Shown here: positions 16,787 through 27,737 of the stretch, piece by piece
Layout: each line of letters starts with the position of its first letter
Numbering within the stretch: position 1 is the stretch's first letter
Position numbers and translations under genes: made by a program
The notes under the pieces: model-generated
The model's input: only the letters and a program-made list of their open reading frames with translations
What the model was told of the DNA's origin: nothing
Database searches by the model: none
Source of the DNA: Candidatus Roizmanbacteria bacterium RIFCSPHIGHO2_12_FULL_37_23
GTDB lineage: Bacteria; Patescibacteriota; Microgenomatia; UBA1406; HO2-37-13b
Reading direction: 5' to 3'
NCBI GenBank assembly: GCA_001788095.1
Contig: MFZX01000026.1
Span: 1-47,412 of the forward strand
DNA length: 47,412 nucleotides

Positions 16787-18245
16787 TCACATCTTTACAA
16801 AGCTCAAAACTTGGTCGCAGGATCCATTTAACAGAATTTTCATATTAATTTTATTATTTGGAATACTTTTGAGATTTTACCAGCTTGAAGGTTTTGTTAC
16901 GTTTCTTGGAGATCAGGGGAGAGATGCGATTATTTTAAAAAGGATCGTTACTTTTGAACATTTTCCTGCTATCGGGGCCCCGTCGTCAGTCGGTCAAGTC
17001 TTTCTTGGTCCCTTTTATTATTATTTCATTGCTCCCTGGCTTTTCTTCTCAGGATTTAATCCAATTGGACCTGCTATTGGTGTAGCATTTTTTTCATCAA
17101 TATTTCTCGTAATAGCTTATGTGGCAATTACAGAATTATTTAATAAAAAAGTAGCTCTTGTTTCAGTATTTCTACTAGCATTTTCAGAGGTTCTTATTAA
17201 TTTTTCGAGATTTTCCTGGAACCCTAACCTTTTACCCCTTGCATCGTTTCTACTATTTTATGTTTTAGTTAAAGGATTAAAAGATCATGATGTGAAAAAA
17301 TTTGTAATTTCTGGGGCACTTTTTTCAATCTCAATACAATTACATTATGTATCTCTAGCTTTAACTATGCCAATAGTGCTCGTTTTGATACATTACTTAT
17401 ATGTTAATAGGAAACGAACATCAAAAAACTTGATCCCAATTTTCGCAATGGGAGTATCGTTTTTTATTTTATCGCTCCCACTGTTAGTTTTTGATCTACG
17501 TCACAGTTTTCTTAATTCAAAAAATTTTATAACACTTTTCACAGATTCGAAAAGTATTGCAGGATCGGGGTTTCAGGAAATATTCAATACTTTTACTGCT
17601 CTTAATGTGTTTGCTTTTAGACAGAATTTTCATGCTTTTTTTTCTCTCCTGCTCTTGATTCTTCTGATTTTATCGATGATTTTCACATGGAAACAAAAGA
17701 GACAACTTTCTTTACTGATTCTATTTTTTCTGATTGGATTATTAATCACCTCTTTTTACACAGGTAGAAAAATTCCACATTATTTTGGAGCCCTATATTC
17801 TTACTATTACATCATCATCGCATATTTCGTTACACAGATTTTTTGGAATAAGAAACTTGGAATATTTTTAGTAATGTTTTTGATTGGATTTATTTTTATG
17901 AACATTCAAGGATATAGTTTTCTGTTTAACCATCCTAATAACCAAATACAAAAAGCACAAGAAGTAGCTCGCCTGATAGATCAAAACATAAGCATAAATA
18001 GGTATCAAGTTACCAGCCTTCCTCATCAATACAGCGACAGTACATATCGTTATTTTCTTGAAATTTGGAAAAAGCGTCCTATTGAAAAGGATAGTTTAGA
18101 AAAGGCTGAGGAATTATTTGTTGTTTGCGAAGACGAATGTACACCAATTGGTGATCCTCAATGGGATATAGCATATTTCGCTCCTCGAGAAATTATAGGG
18201 ACGTGGGATGTGGCGAATGTTAAACTATATAAGTTAATAAGATAG
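16773..18245 (+). CDS. Polytopic GT-C/PMT-like glycosyltransferase
   Basis: Multi-TM, N-terminal FLGDQGRDAIILKRI acidic loop typical of GT-C. Confidence 0.75.
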   Translation: MNLVYHIFTKLKTWSQDPFNRIFILILLFGILLRFYQLEGFVTFLGDQGRDAIILKRIVTFEHFPAIGAPSSVGQVFLGPFYYYFIAPWLFFSGFNPIGPAIGVAFFSSIFLVIAYVAITELFNKKVALVSVFLLAFSEVLINFSRFSWNPNLLPLASFLLFYVLVKGLKDHDVKKFVISGALFSISIQLHYVSLALTMPIVLVLIHYLYVNRKRTSKNLIPIFAMGVSFFILSLPLLVFDLRHSFLNSKNFITLFTDSKSIAGSGFQEIFNTFTALNVFAFRQNFHAFFSLLLLILLILSMIFTWKQKRQLSLLILFFLIGLLITSFYTGRKIPHYFGALYSYYYIIIAYFVTQIFWNKKLGIFLVMFLIGFIFMNIQGYSFLFNHPNNQIQKAQEVARLIDQNISINRYQVTSLPHQYSDSTYRYFLEIWKKRPIEKDSLEKAEELFVVCEDECTPIGDPQWDIAYFAPREIIGTWDVANVKLYKLIR

Positions 18246-18269
18246 GTAAGTTAGTAGTTTTAACCAAGT

Positions 18270-19016
18270 ATGACGATCTCTCTTATCATTCCTTGTTATA
18301 ACGAGGAACTTAATATTCAAAAAGGAGTATTGGACAAAATCGGAAACTTTACAGCTCATGACGCACAATTTAAGGAAGTTATCATTATTGATGATGGTTC
18401 AACTGATTCAACAGTAGAGATTATTAAAAAAAGATATTTATCCGAATTTCCTAAATTTAGACTCGTTGAGAAAAATCACCAAGGGAAAGCATTTGCTGTA
18501 ATTGAAGGTATCAAAGATGCTCATGGAGATTTCGTGATATTTTCTGACATGGATTTAGCAACACCACTTGAAGAAGCATATATTTTTATTGACGAATTTA
18601 AAAAAGGAAGTAAGATCGTCATAGGCTCAAGAAAAGGTAAAAGAGAAGGAGCACCTTTCAAACGAAAATTACAATCAGTGGGTTTTGTCATAATGAGAAA
18701 TATGCTTGTTGGACTTAATGGCATACAAGATACGCAGTGCGGTTTTAAAGGATTTGATAGGAAAGCTGCGATAAGAATCATTGAAAAATTACGCGTATTT
18801 CATGATGAAAGAAAAGCGCGTGGATCCTCGGTCTCAGCGGGTTTTGATTTAGAGTTTCTTTTTGTTGCACGTAAGCTCGGTTATGAAATTAAAGAAATTC
18901 CAGTCCATTGGAGACATGCAGAAACAAAAAAAGTAACGTTTATAAAAGATTCAGTGGAAACTATAACAGATTTATTGCGAATAAAATTCAATAGTTTAGG
19001 AAGAAAATATTCTTAA
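18270..19016 (+). CDS. GT2 glycosyltransferase, dolichyl-phosphate glucosyltransferase (ALG5)-like
   Basis: SLIIPCYNEELNI, IDDGSTDST, DMDLATP, DTQCGFKGF. Confidence 0.9.
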   Translation: MTISLIIPCYNEELNIQKGVLDKIGNFTAHDAQFKEVIIIDDGSTDSTVEIIKKRYLSEFPKFRLVEKNHQGKAFAVIEGIKDAHGDFVIFSDMDLATPLEEAYIFIDEFKKGSKIVIGSRKGKREGAPFKRKLQSVGFVIMRNMLVGLNGIQDTQCGFKGFDRKAAIRIIEKLRVFHDERKARGSSVSAGFDLEFLFVARKLGYEIKEIPVHWRHAETKKVTFIKDSVETITDLLRIKFNSLGRKYS

Positions 19017-19025
19017 CATTAAGAC

Positions 19026-20492
19026 ATGACACGTCGTATTTTTAAGATTTTGAAAAAACACTTCATTTTTATTCTTTTTGTAATTATTTATTCAACAATC
19101 CTCGCTCATAAACTAGTTGCTTATCCAACTCCTTTTGCTGATTGGGACGAATCGCTATATATTCAGTCAGGTAACGAAATGTTTGAGCAAAATTATTATC
19201 TTTTTCCCGTGTGGCAAGAAAAGCCTTGGCTTGATAAACCTCCGCTTGTACCATTTATTTACGCATCGACTGCAAAACTTTTCGTTGGAGTAGAGCCTGA
19301 AATTTCAACTCGTCTATTATCACTTTCCGTATCAATGCTTGTATTATTTTTTGCATATTTACTTTATAGGAGAGTTGCTGACGACACTATTGTGCCGACG
19401 TTGACAGTCATGATTACCGCCTTCACACCTATTTTTATCCAACGAGCTCAGATTATTAATTTAGATATTTTTCTATTACTGGGATGGTTAGGATACTTAT
19501 TATTTTTTAGAAATTTTATTCTGGGACTTCTTTTTTTAGGTATTGCAGTATTCAGTAAATCTCTCATTGGGTTTTATCCAGTTTTTATAATGCTCTTTTA
19601 TATTTTCTACCAATTTTTTCAAGGAAAAATTAAGCACGAAAAATTTATTAAAGATTTTAAGAAAATAAGTATACAAGCAGGAATTCTTTTACTTTGGTTT
19701 ATTGCAATGCTTCTTTTATATAAAGGAGTTTTTTGGAAACAACATATTATTGAATCACATTTTAATAGGGTCACTTCATCTATTGAATTTCACTTTGGCG
19801 AAAGAACTTATTATTTAGACTTAGTCCTCGAGCAATTTGCATTCATGTTTTCAGCAATCATCATAGGATTTTTCATAATTATCATGAAGTATTATAAAGA
19901 TACCAAAAAACTCCTTCTAGCACTTTTCTTTCTCCCTTGGTTTTTATTTTTAAATCTGACAAAAACTAAAATTTTTTGGTATTTGTACCCTGCAATTCCT
20001 CAACTTGCTTTTTTTTCGATAGCACCCTTATTGGTTCTCTCACATATGAAAAAACTTTATTGGATTGCAGCAGTAATGTTTATCGGAATCGTAATGTATT
20101 ATTGGCCTTCACTTAATAAAAACATACTTGAAAAGACATACGCCTCAGTAAATGATCCACATTATGAACTTTCGATTGCTGCGCGTCCTCGATGTAGTTA
20201 TTTGAATGTTTTATTAGATCAAAGTACGCGTGAAAGTTTTGCAACTCTTGAAAAAGCCAATCTTTTGATAACAACAACAAAATGGTGGGGTAATCATCCA
20301 TCGATAATTTACTATTTTGGGAAAAATACAACATTTTTCTATACCACAAATGATTTTAATTCAGCGCTTGCAAAGTCAAAAATTAATGATTGTTTTATAC
20401 TGGCAGAATCTGACCTCAAACAATATTCCCAAGACGATACGATTGCGAACTTGAAGAGCTCTGGATCAATGCATTTATTTATTAAGAAGTAA
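19026..20492 (+). CDS. PMT/ArnT-like GT39 membrane glycosyltransferase
   Basis: FADWDESLYIQSGNEM, WLDKPPLVPFIYA. Confidence 0.88.
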   Translation: MTRRIFKILKKHFIFILFVIIYSTILAHKLVAYPTPFADWDESLYIQSGNEMFEQNYYLFPVWQEKPWLDKPPLVPFIYASTAKLFVGVEPEISTRLLSLSVSMLVLFFAYLLYRRVADDTIVPTLTVMITAFTPIFIQRAQIINLDIFLLLGWLGYLLFFRNFILGLLFLGIAVFSKSLIGFYPVFIMLFYIFYQFFQGKIKHEKFIKDFKKISIQAGILLLWFIAMLLLYKGVFWKQHIIESHFNRVTSSIEFHFGERTYYLDLVLEQFAFMFSAIIIGFFIIIMKYYKDTKKLLLALFFLPWFLFLNLTKTKIFWYLYPAIPQLAFFSIAPLLVLSHMKKLYWIAAVMFIGIVMYYWPSLNKNILEKTYASVNDPHYELSIAARPRCSYLNVLLDQSTRESFATLEKANLLITTTKWWGNHPSIIYYFGKNTTFFYTTNDFNSALAKSKINDCFILAESDLKQYSQDDTIANLKSSGSMHLFIKK

Positions 20493-20496
20493 TTGA

Positions 20497-21423
20497 TTAA
20501 AAACCAATTGTCGATTCAACAATATATTCTGGACGTTGTTTAACCTCGTCATAAACACGTCGCAAATATTCTCCTAGAATTCCAATTGAGAAGAGATTTA
20601 AACCTCCGATAAATATAATAAGCAGTGTTGTTGTAGCGAATCCAGGAACTGCCTTATATGCTTCTGTGAAAAATTTGAAATATACAACTGCGAGCGCTCC
20701 AAAAGCAGATGTAGCTAGCCCTATGAGTCCAAGATAGAAGATCATTTCTAAAGGTACATATGAAAAAGAAAATATTCCGTCAAATGCAAGTTTGAAAAGT
20801 TTTCGAGGATTATATTTACTTTTTCCACCATATCGTCTATCCCTTTCGTACTCAAGACCAATTTGTTTCATACCTATCCAACTTCTTAATCCTCTTATAA
20901 ACCGATTTCTTTCAGGGAGTAGATTAATTGCATCAACTACCTTACGGTTCATTACAGAAAAATCACCGCTATCCACAGGAATATCTATGAATGTTATGGC
21001 TTTTAATAATCTATAAAAGAAACTATAAGCGGACTTTTTTAATAAGGATTCCTTCCTTTTTTTTCGAATTCCATATACAACGTCATATCCATCTGATAAT
21101 TTTTTAAAAAACCTTGGCAATTCTTCTGGGGGATCTTGTAAGTCTGCGTCTATTATAGCTATGAATTCTCCAGTTGAATAACGCATTCCAGCATTTACAG
21201 CTACTTGGTGACCAAAATTTCGAGAAAAGTTAATAACTTTCACATTGTGATCTTGATTATGTAATAGTACTAATGCATGAGGAGAGTTATCGCTGGAACC
21301 ATCATTAACAAAAATTAACTCATATGTTGACTTGAGTTGTTGCATCACTTTTGAAGTTCGATCATATAACTCTTGGATGATGCTTTCTTCGTTATAAACA
21401 GGAATGATAATTGAGTATTTCAT
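20497..21423 (-). CDS. GT2 polyprenyl-phosphate glycosyltransferase (ArnC/GtrB/DPM1-like) with C-terminal TMs
   Basis: SIIIPVYNEESII, VNDGSSDNS, IDADLQDPPEELPRF. Confidence 0.93.
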   Translation of the reverse strand: MKYSIIIPVYNEESIIQELYDRTSKVMQQLKSTYELIFVNDGSSDNSPHALVLLHNQDHNVKVINFSRNFGHQVAVNAGMRYSTGEFIAIIDADLQDPPEELPRFFKKLSDGYDVVYGIRKKRKESLLKKSAYSFFYRLLKAITFIDIPVDSGDFSVMNRKVVDAINLLPERNRFIRGLRSWIGMKQIGLEYERDRRYGGKSKYNPRKLFKLAFDGIFSFSYVPLEMIFYLGLIGLATSAFGALAVVYFKFFTEAYKAVPGFATTTLLIIFIGGLNLFSIGILGEYLRRVYDEVKQRPEYIVESTIGF

Positions 21424-21452
21424 TTGTTATAATAAGTAATTATACACAAAGA

Positions 21453-23021
21453 ATGTTAGACGTTAGCAAGGTTGTTTCTTTTCTGCGGTCCACATTTTCG
21501 CGTAAAGACGTTGTTATTATAGTAATACTCATACTTCTTTTTCTTTTCACTAGACTAATTAGGCTCGATGATATGCCAATTTTTTCTGATGAGGGAATCT
21601 ATATTCGCTGGGCAAAAGTAGCTTGGAAAGATGCATCATGGCGATTCATATCACTAACCGATGGACGTCAACCTTTACAAACATGGGGAATAATTCCTTT
21701 CTTAAAAATATTTCCTTATAATCCTCTGCTTGCTGGAAGATTATTTTCGGTTGCGAGTGGACTATTTGCTTTGGTAGGTATATTTAGCTCAGCTTTCTAT
21801 CTTTTTAATAAAAAGACTGCCTACATATCAGCGTTGCTTTATATTATTACTCCTTATTTTCTGTTTTATGACAGAATGACTCTCGCCGATTCTGCCGTTA
21901 ACGGTTTCGTTATCTGGATATTTTTTTTCTCAGTTCTTATGGCGAGAACTCTAAGATTAGACGTCGCAATTTTATTAGGTTTACTTTCAGGATTTGGACT
22001 TCTAGCTAAATCCTCTGTGAAAGTATATGTTGGTCTGATGGCTCTTGCACCAGTTTTTCTTTTATTTTCACACAAAGAAGGCGGTTTAAAAAATATGTTA
22101 CTAAGTCTAAAGAATAAATTTGTTGGGAAAGATAACAAAATTAATTCACTCGTAAGTTTTATCACTCTTTATTTTATTGTTATATCATTATCTGCATTGA
22201 TTTATAACGTTCAGAGATTATCTCCCTTTTTCCATTATGTTGCTGAAAAAAATAAAACATTTATTTTAACGGTTCCAGAATTATTGCAGAACCCTTTTGC
22301 ATATTTCCCACACAACATTGTCAATCTACCATATTATGTCTTCTCCGAAATGGGATATATCGTAGCTGTGCTTGGAATAGTAGGCTTATACTTTCTTTAT
22401 AAAAAAGATAGAATTTTAGCGATTTATTTAGGATTATGGCTTATTACTATTACTATACTTCTCTCATTTTTTGCAAAAGTACTTTTTCCACGATATGTGC
22501 TTCCGCTTGGTGGACTCTTGTTGATACCAGCTTCATATCTGCTCTCTAATATCAAAAATTCTAGAAATTTTATGGGTATCTTAGTAGTGATTATAGTTTC
22601 AATATTATATTTTGACTATACTATAATTTTCAATTATCCACGAATCCCGTTTCCTGAGATCGATCGCGGACAATATGTGGAAGGGCGAACTGCTGTTTGG
22701 GGGGCAAGAGAAATTGTTGATTTTGCTCGCGAGAAATCAAAAGAAAAACAAGTCATTCTAATAGCAGAGGGAAATTTTGGCTTAATTGGAGACGTTTTAG
22801 AAACCTTCAAATTACCTAATGATGCAATCAGCGTTAATGGTTACTGGCCATTAGATAAAGAAAATCTGATCGAAAATCAATCAAATCTAAATGACTCATA
22901 TGTTTATGTGGTATTTTCTCACAGAGAAGAATTCCCTTTAGATTGGCCGATTAAACTTATAAAAAGGTATGAAAAACCAGGAAGAAAAGCTAGTGTTTAT
23001 CTCTTTGAGTTAACAAAATAG
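21453..23021 (+). CDS. PMT-like membrane glycosyltransferase
   Basis: MPIFSDEGIYIRWAKVAW…DGRQPLQTW; start MLDVSKVV (TATACA-N6-ATG). Confidence 0.82.
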   Translation: MLDVSKVVSFLRSTFSRKDVVIIVILILLFLFTRLIRLDDMPIFSDEGIYIRWAKVAWKDASWRFISLTDGRQPLQTWGIIPFLKIFPYNPLLAGRLFSVASGLFALVGIFSSAFYLFNKKTAYISALLYIITPYFLFYDRMTLADSAVNGFVIWIFFFSVLMARTLRLDVAILLGLLSGFGLLAKSSVKVYVGLMALAPVFLLFSHKEGGLKNMLLSLKNKFVGKDNKINSLVSFITLYFIVISLSALIYNVQRLSPFFHYVAEKNKTFILTVPELLQNPFAYFPHNIVNLPYYVFSEMGYIVAVLGIVGLYFLYKKDRILAIYLGLWLITITILLSFFAKVLFPRYVLPLGGLLLIPASYLLSNIKNSRNFMGILVVIIVSILYFDYTIIFNYPRIPFPEIDRGQYVEGRTAVWGAREIVDFAREKSKEKQVILIAEGNFGLIGDVLETFKLPNDAISVNGYWPLDKENLIENQSNLNDSYVYVVFSHREEFPLDWPIKLIKRYEKPGRKASVYLFELTK

Positions 23022-24775
23022 AACTTTTTCAAAGTCCATCCTATTAAGATTAAGAACGTAAATAAAGATATAAATTCTGCAAGTTTTCTTACAAAAGTAT
23101 CTTCAAACTTAAATAACATCTCATGTTGGCCGCTGGGGATGACTACAGTAATAAGCTTAAAATCATTATCATCTGTAATATCTAACTTCGTTCCATTGAG
23201 ATAAGCGGTCCACCCCGGGAAGTTAAAAGTATTTAATCTAAATATTGTTTGTTCAGAAGTTTGTATGAAATATTCTTTTTGATGATATTTGTTATTTTTA
23301 ACTAAAACTTTAGCCTGCCCCATAAGAATTTCATATGATTGTTTTGGTATATCTTTTTGTGAAAGATCAGGAACCGTAGTATTATATTGTGATTTTTTTG
23401 TTCTAATCCCATTTGGAACAAATTCGAATGACGATTTACTAATATTCCATGCGATTTCTTCCCGTGAAGTACGTTCTGCATCTGTTACGATGAGAAGCTT
23501 AAATGGTTTGAAATATTTAGACTGAATCAAAATAACTACGAATACTATACAAATAGTTCCAATAATTTGTGTATAGATGTTGAAATTTTGAGGATGTTTA
23601 AATGTTTTTATAATTTCACCGGAGAAGTGAACTGTAGCTCCTGCAACTAAGGCTATAAAGATATTAACAAAGCTTAAAAATCTCCAGGGAAATTGTAAAT
23701 AAGCAAGAGGGGAGAATATTCTCCAAAGACCGTTAGAATATGGGATCATCATAAAGAAACTGAAAAGAAGCATAAAGAGAAATAAGGCATACATTTTATA
23801 TTGCTCCAATTTTTGTTTCTTCTGAGAAGTTATGTGGAGATAAAGTAAAAATAGAATAAATGAGATTATTGTTAAACCTATATATATTTTGCCTACTGCG
23901 AAAGAGATGCCATCTTCGGGTCCAGGAATTGATCCTCCAAAACCCCAGGGAGAATACCATAATTGATGAGGGTATACGAAGTGAATTACATAATCAGCGA
24001 GCTCACTTGTGAGGATTTTATCAGTGAAAGTAAATTTTTTTTCAAGCAAAGAAGGAATCCAAAAGAAAGCAGATAAGCCAAAACCGATTAGTCCACTTAA
24101 TAGAGAGTGTAGGAGAAAGGAAAGGCGTTCTTCTGAAAGAAATATGTAGAAAATAAAAAAGAACCCCAAAAAGATAATGGCAGGAAGTGTTACTAATAAG
24201 TGTCCTATTACCATCAGGGCAAGTGTAATGCCGAATAAGACGCTATTTCTAATCGTATGTTTTTTATAAAGATTGAAAAACGTAAGAAAAACAAATGGCA
24301 ATAAAGATGTAGTAAAAAATTCTGCGAGTGCGCCTCGTACATATACTGAAGTTGCTCGATATGCAAAATAAGCAAATAAGACAGCAGAAGCAAAACCAGC
24401 AAAGCGAGAAGTAGTTTTTCTGGCAAATAAATAGATTCCAAATGTACCCAATAGTATTCCAAGTATAATCATGCATTTAATAGACGTAATATATGAGAAG
24501 CCAACGATGTGGAACAAAAGCGAAATGTAGTAAATTAACGGAGGGTAAAAATTGAACAGTGGATAACCAAATCCAAATCCGAGATCACCAACCCAACGTG
24601 GATACCATGCACCTTGCCTGATGCCTTGCTCAAGTTCATAAAGACGCGCAATATGCTGATCGTCATGCATGGTGAAATATTGGCCGTTAAGAAGAATTGA
24701 AAAGGTTGGAAGTGTTATAATGAAAAGTAAGAGAAAAACAAGAAGATTCTTCTTTATAAACATGAACTTTACCAT
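22997..24775 (-). CDS. Large membrane protein (6-pyruvoyl-tetrahydropterin synthase-related membrane domain / YfhO-like)
   Basis: MHDDQHIARLYELEQGIRQGAWYPRWV…GYPLFNFYPPL; start MVKFMFIKK. Confidence 0.75.
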   Translation of the reverse strand: MVKFMFIKKNLLVFLLLFIITLPTFSILLNGQYFTMHDDQHIARLYELEQGIRQGAWYPRWVGDLGFGFGYPLFNFYPPLIYYISLLFHIVGFSYITSIKCMIILGILLGTFGIYLFARKTTSRFAGFASAVLFAYFAYRATSVYVRGALAEFFTTSLLPFVFLTFFNLYKKHTIRNSVLFGITLALMVIGHLLVTLPAIIFLGFFFIFYIFLSEERLSFLLHSLLSGLIGFGLSAFFWIPSLLEKKFTFTDKILTSELADYVIHFVYPHQLWYSPWGFGGSIPGPEDGISFAVGKIYIGLTIISFILFLLYLHITSQKKQKLEQYKMYALFLFMLLFSFFMMIPYSNGLWRIFSPLAYLQFPWRFLSFVNIFIALVAGATVHFSGEIIKTFKHPQNFNIYTQIIGTICIVFVVILIQSKYFKPFKLLIVTDAERTSREEIAWNISKSSFEFVPNGIRTKKSQYNTTVPDLSQKDIPKQSYEILMGQAKVLVKNNKYHQKEYFIQTSEQTIFRLNTFNFPGWTAYLNGTKLDITDDNDFKLITVVIPSGQHEMLFKFEDTFVRKLAEFISLFTFLILIGWTLKKFYFVNSKR

Positions 24776-24781
24776 GACATT

Positions 24782-24787
24782 ATTATA
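24782..24787 (-). promoter_or_regulatory. -10 TATAAT, 6 nt before ATG at 24775
   Basis: Motif spacing. Confidence 0.6.
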
Positions 24788-24810
24788 AATGGAGTGGCTC
24801 CCATAGTCCA

Positions 24811-26286
24811 ATGAACGAAGATTTGCTGCACGTTAAATCAAAAAGTTTTACAAGCGTAATTAGTTTACTCGCCCAAGGGTCGTATGCAGCGGTACTTGGT
24901 TTTATAGCCTTTTTTATATTGACATTTAAGTCGGGAGCTCATCTCCTTGGTATTTACAACACGGTATTAGCAACGCTTTCATCCTTTAATTATTTTACGA
25001 ATCTTGGCCTTGCTGCTGCAATAATGCAAAAAAAAGATGTGGAACAAATAGATCTTAATACTGCTTTTTATATACAGTTTGCTTTAACAATTTTAGGAGT
25101 AATGTTGGGTTTTTACCTTACCCCGAAAATATTCTCTTTTTACAAAGATTTACCTCAGACAGCCATTGCACTCTATTGGGCCATCCTCATCTCCTTTTTA
25201 CTCCTATCTTTAAAGTCCATCCCCTCAGTTTTACTTGAGAAAAAAATTGAAATATATAAAGTAGTTTTCGTTCAGGCGGTAGAAAATACTGTTTTTTATC
25301 TCATTATTATTGTAATGGTTTTATTGGGTTACGAGATTATGAGTATAGTTATTGCAGTTTTGGTACGAGCTATAGTTGGTCTTATTCTTATGTATATACT
25401 CAATCCTTGGATCCCGACACTTTCCTTTTCCCTAAAGTCAGCTAAAAGACTTTTGAGTTATGGAATCCCATTTCAAGGTAATTCATTTCTTGCATTAGTA
25501 AAAGATGACTTACTTATTGTTTATCTTGGTGGAGCAATAGGTTTAACCAATTTGGGAATAGTTACATTTGGAAAAAAATATGCAGAATTTTCAATTCGAC
25601 TCATAATGGATAATGTTAATCGAGTTGCGTTTCCATTATTTGCGCAGTTCCAAAAAGATAAAAAACTCTTGAGAAAATCTCTGCAAAAAGTATTCTTTTA
25701 TGAATCTTTCTTCATTTTTTCAGCAGTTATCGGCGCAATGTTTATATTTGATAGTCTTCTGAAGATCGTTCCTGGAGACTATTATGGTAAATGGAATTTA
25801 GCATTATTTTCTTTTTACTTCTTCTCGCTATCAGCACTGTTTGTAAGTCTTTACAGCCCCTTAATAAATTTTTTCAATGCGATCGGAAAAGTAAAAACGA
25901 GCTTATATTTCATGGTTTATTTTACCGTGATTACTTGGATTTTAATTCCACTTTTTATTCAATTTTTTGGATTTAATGGTATATCTATAGCATTTTTTGT
26001 AATGTCGCTTTCATTTATTTTTATTATTTTCCAAGCAAAAAAATATCTTTCGTTTCCATTTTTAACATTTATCCATCCCAATATTATTGCTGCGGTTACA
26101 ATGGCAGGATACCTGTTAATCATAAGAGTTATTACTCTCACTATTCTAGATTCGCCACTATTGCATGTTGTGCTTTCTGTAACAGGTGGAGTTTGTATCT
26201 TCTTCTATGTAACTTATCTAGTTAAAGGAAAAGCTCTTTATCAAGAAATTATTGATCTCATTAAATTAAAAAACCATAATGAATAA
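24811..26286 (+). CDS. Wzx-like polysaccharide flippase (MATE/MOP superfamily)
   Basis: Multi-TM, flippase pattern; genomic context. Confidence 0.88.
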   Translation: MNEDLLHVKSKSFTSVISLLAQGSYAAVLGFIAFFILTFKSGAHLLGIYNTVLATLSSFNYFTNLGLAAAIMQKKDVEQIDLNTAFYIQFALTILGVMLGFYLTPKIFSFYKDLPQTAIALYWAILISFLLLSLKSIPSVLLEKKIEIYKVVFVQAVENTVFYLIIIVMVLLGYEIMSIVIAVLVRAIVGLILMYILNPWIPTLSFSLKSAKRLLSYGIPFQGNSFLALVKDDLLIVYLGGAIGLTNLGIVTFGKKYAEFSIRLIMDNVNRVAFPLFAQFQKDKKLLRKSLQKVFFYESFFIFSAVIGAMFIFDSLLKIVPGDYYGKWNLALFSFYFFSLSALFVSLYSPLINFFNAIGKVKTSLYFMVYFTVITWILIPLFIQFFGFNGISIAFFVMSLSFIFIIFQAKKYLSFPFLTFIHPNIIAAVTMAGYLLIIRVITLTILDSPLLHVVLSVTGGVCIFFYVTYLVKGKALYQEIIDLIKLKNHNE

Positions 26287-27091
26287 TCTTGCAATCATAA
26301 CGGTAAACCATAGCGACTACGAGAACACAAGTGAGTTTTTAGAAAGTTTAAACAATCAGTCAAAAAAGGAATTCAAAGTTTTTATTTCTGATAATTCCGA
26401 TAAAAAAAAGGATTTTTCGTATCCAACATTTACCGACGTTTCCAAAGTAGAGAATAGGGGATATGCGTATGGACTCAATGAAGGTTTACGAAAAGCATTA
26501 GATCAAGGATTTAAAAAATTTGTTTGTATAAATAACGACACGACTGTTGCTTATGATTTTGTTGAAAATGTTTTGAAAAGTCTCGACAAATATAAAAAAT
26601 CTTTAATAGGAGGAAAAATTTACTATTACAAAGGTTTTGAATATCATAAAGATCGTTACGAGAGTAAAGATTTAGGTAGGATCTTGTGGTATGCAGGAGG
26701 TAATGTAGACTGGAAAAATGCTCTAATTCGGCATAGGGGAGTTGATGAGGTTGATAAGGGTCAGTATGATTCATTTGTTGAGACAAGCTTCGTAACGGGT
26801 TGTTTGATGTGTTTTGATAAAGAGCTTTTAGATGTCGTTGGATTCATGGATGATTCGTATTTTTTATATTTTGAAGACGCAGATTGGAACGAACGCATTA
26901 AGAGAAAAGCGCTTAAATTATTTTACGATCCATCAATTATAATTTGGCATAAGAATGCCCAGTCTACACAAGGATCTGGATCAAAATTGCATGTTAGGTT
27001 TCAGGAGAAAAATCGTTTGAAATTTGGTCTAAAATACGCTCCCTTAAGAACAAAATTACACCTTCTGAAGAATGCTATAATCAAATTATGA
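26279..27091 (+). CDS. GT2 glycosyltransferase (rhamnosyltransferase-like)
   Basis: IITVNHSDYENTSEFLESL, VENRGYAYGLNEGLR, INNDT, FLYFEDADWNERI. Confidence 0.92.
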   Translation: MNNLAIITVNHSDYENTSEFLESLNNQSKKEFKVFISDNSDKKKDFSYPTFTDVSKVENRGYAYGLNEGLRKALDQGFKKFVCINNDTTVAYDFVENVLKSLDKYKKSLIGGKIYYYKGFEYHKDRYESKDLGRILWYAGGNVDWKNALIRHRGVDEVDKGQYDSFVETSFVTGCLMCFDKELLDVVGFMDDSYFLYFEDADWNERIKRKALKLFYDPSIIIWHKNAQSTQGSGSKLHVRFQEKNRLKFGLKYAPLRTKLHLLKNAIIKL

Positions 27092-27558
27092 AAATACTCC
27101 TTTCATATGGAACTAATTCCGGAGGTACGTATTTCGCTGCTGAGACGGTCAGAAAGCAAAGTGAAGAAAGAGGTCACACCGTTGATTTAAAAGAAGCTCG
27201 AGAACTTGATTCAGCATCCATTCACAACTATGATTTGACTCTATTTGGGTCTAATACGTGGTTTTATAACAACAAAGAAGGACAACCTCATTTATGGTAT
27301 TTGAATTTGGAAGAATCCTTTAAAGCAAGAGATTATATAGGTAGAAATTTTGCAATCTTCGCCTTAGGGGATTCGTCATATGCTCAATTTGCCGAATCAT
27401 CAGATTACTTGGAAAACATGATCAGAGAGCGTAATGGAGTTATAGCGTGTCCTTCATTAAAAATTGATAGATATTATAAAGATGAAAAGAAAAATCAAAA
27501 TTTCATAAAGAAGTGGACGCTGGATCTTTTAAAAGAATGTAATAAATTTTCTACGTAA
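27088..27558 (+). CDS. Flavodoxin-domain protein
   Basis: ILLSYGTNSGGTYFAAETV, LFGSNTWFYN, FAIFALGDSSYAQF. Confidence 0.88.
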   Translation: MKILLSYGTNSGGTYFAAETVRKQSEERGHTVDLKEARELDSASIHNYDLTLFGSNTWFYNNKEGQPHLWYLNLEESFKARDYIGRNFAIFALGDSSYAQFAESSDYLENMIRERNGVIACPSLKIDRYYKDEKKNQNFIKKWTLDLLKECNKFST

Positions 27559-27560
27559 TT

Positions 27561-27731
27561 ATGAAACGCATACTAATTTCCACCCTCATTATTTCTATAA
27601 CAGCAAGTCTATTTATTCTGTTATTTGGAAGAGACTTTTTTAATATGGAGAATTTAGAGAAGAAAGAAAACAATGCAAGAGGTACCTTAAAATTTATTCA
27701 AGATGAATATTCCTCACAACCAAAAAGGTAA
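27561..27731 (+). CDS. Small ORF, 56 aa, N-terminal membrane anchor (MKRILISTLIISITASLFILLFGRDFFN…)
   Basis: Directly follows flavodoxin gene; below ORF-track length cutoff. Confidence 0.6.
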   Translation: MKRILISTLIISITASLFILLFGRDFFNMENLEKKENNARGTLKFIQDEYSSQPKR

Positions 27732-27737
27732 TCTACA

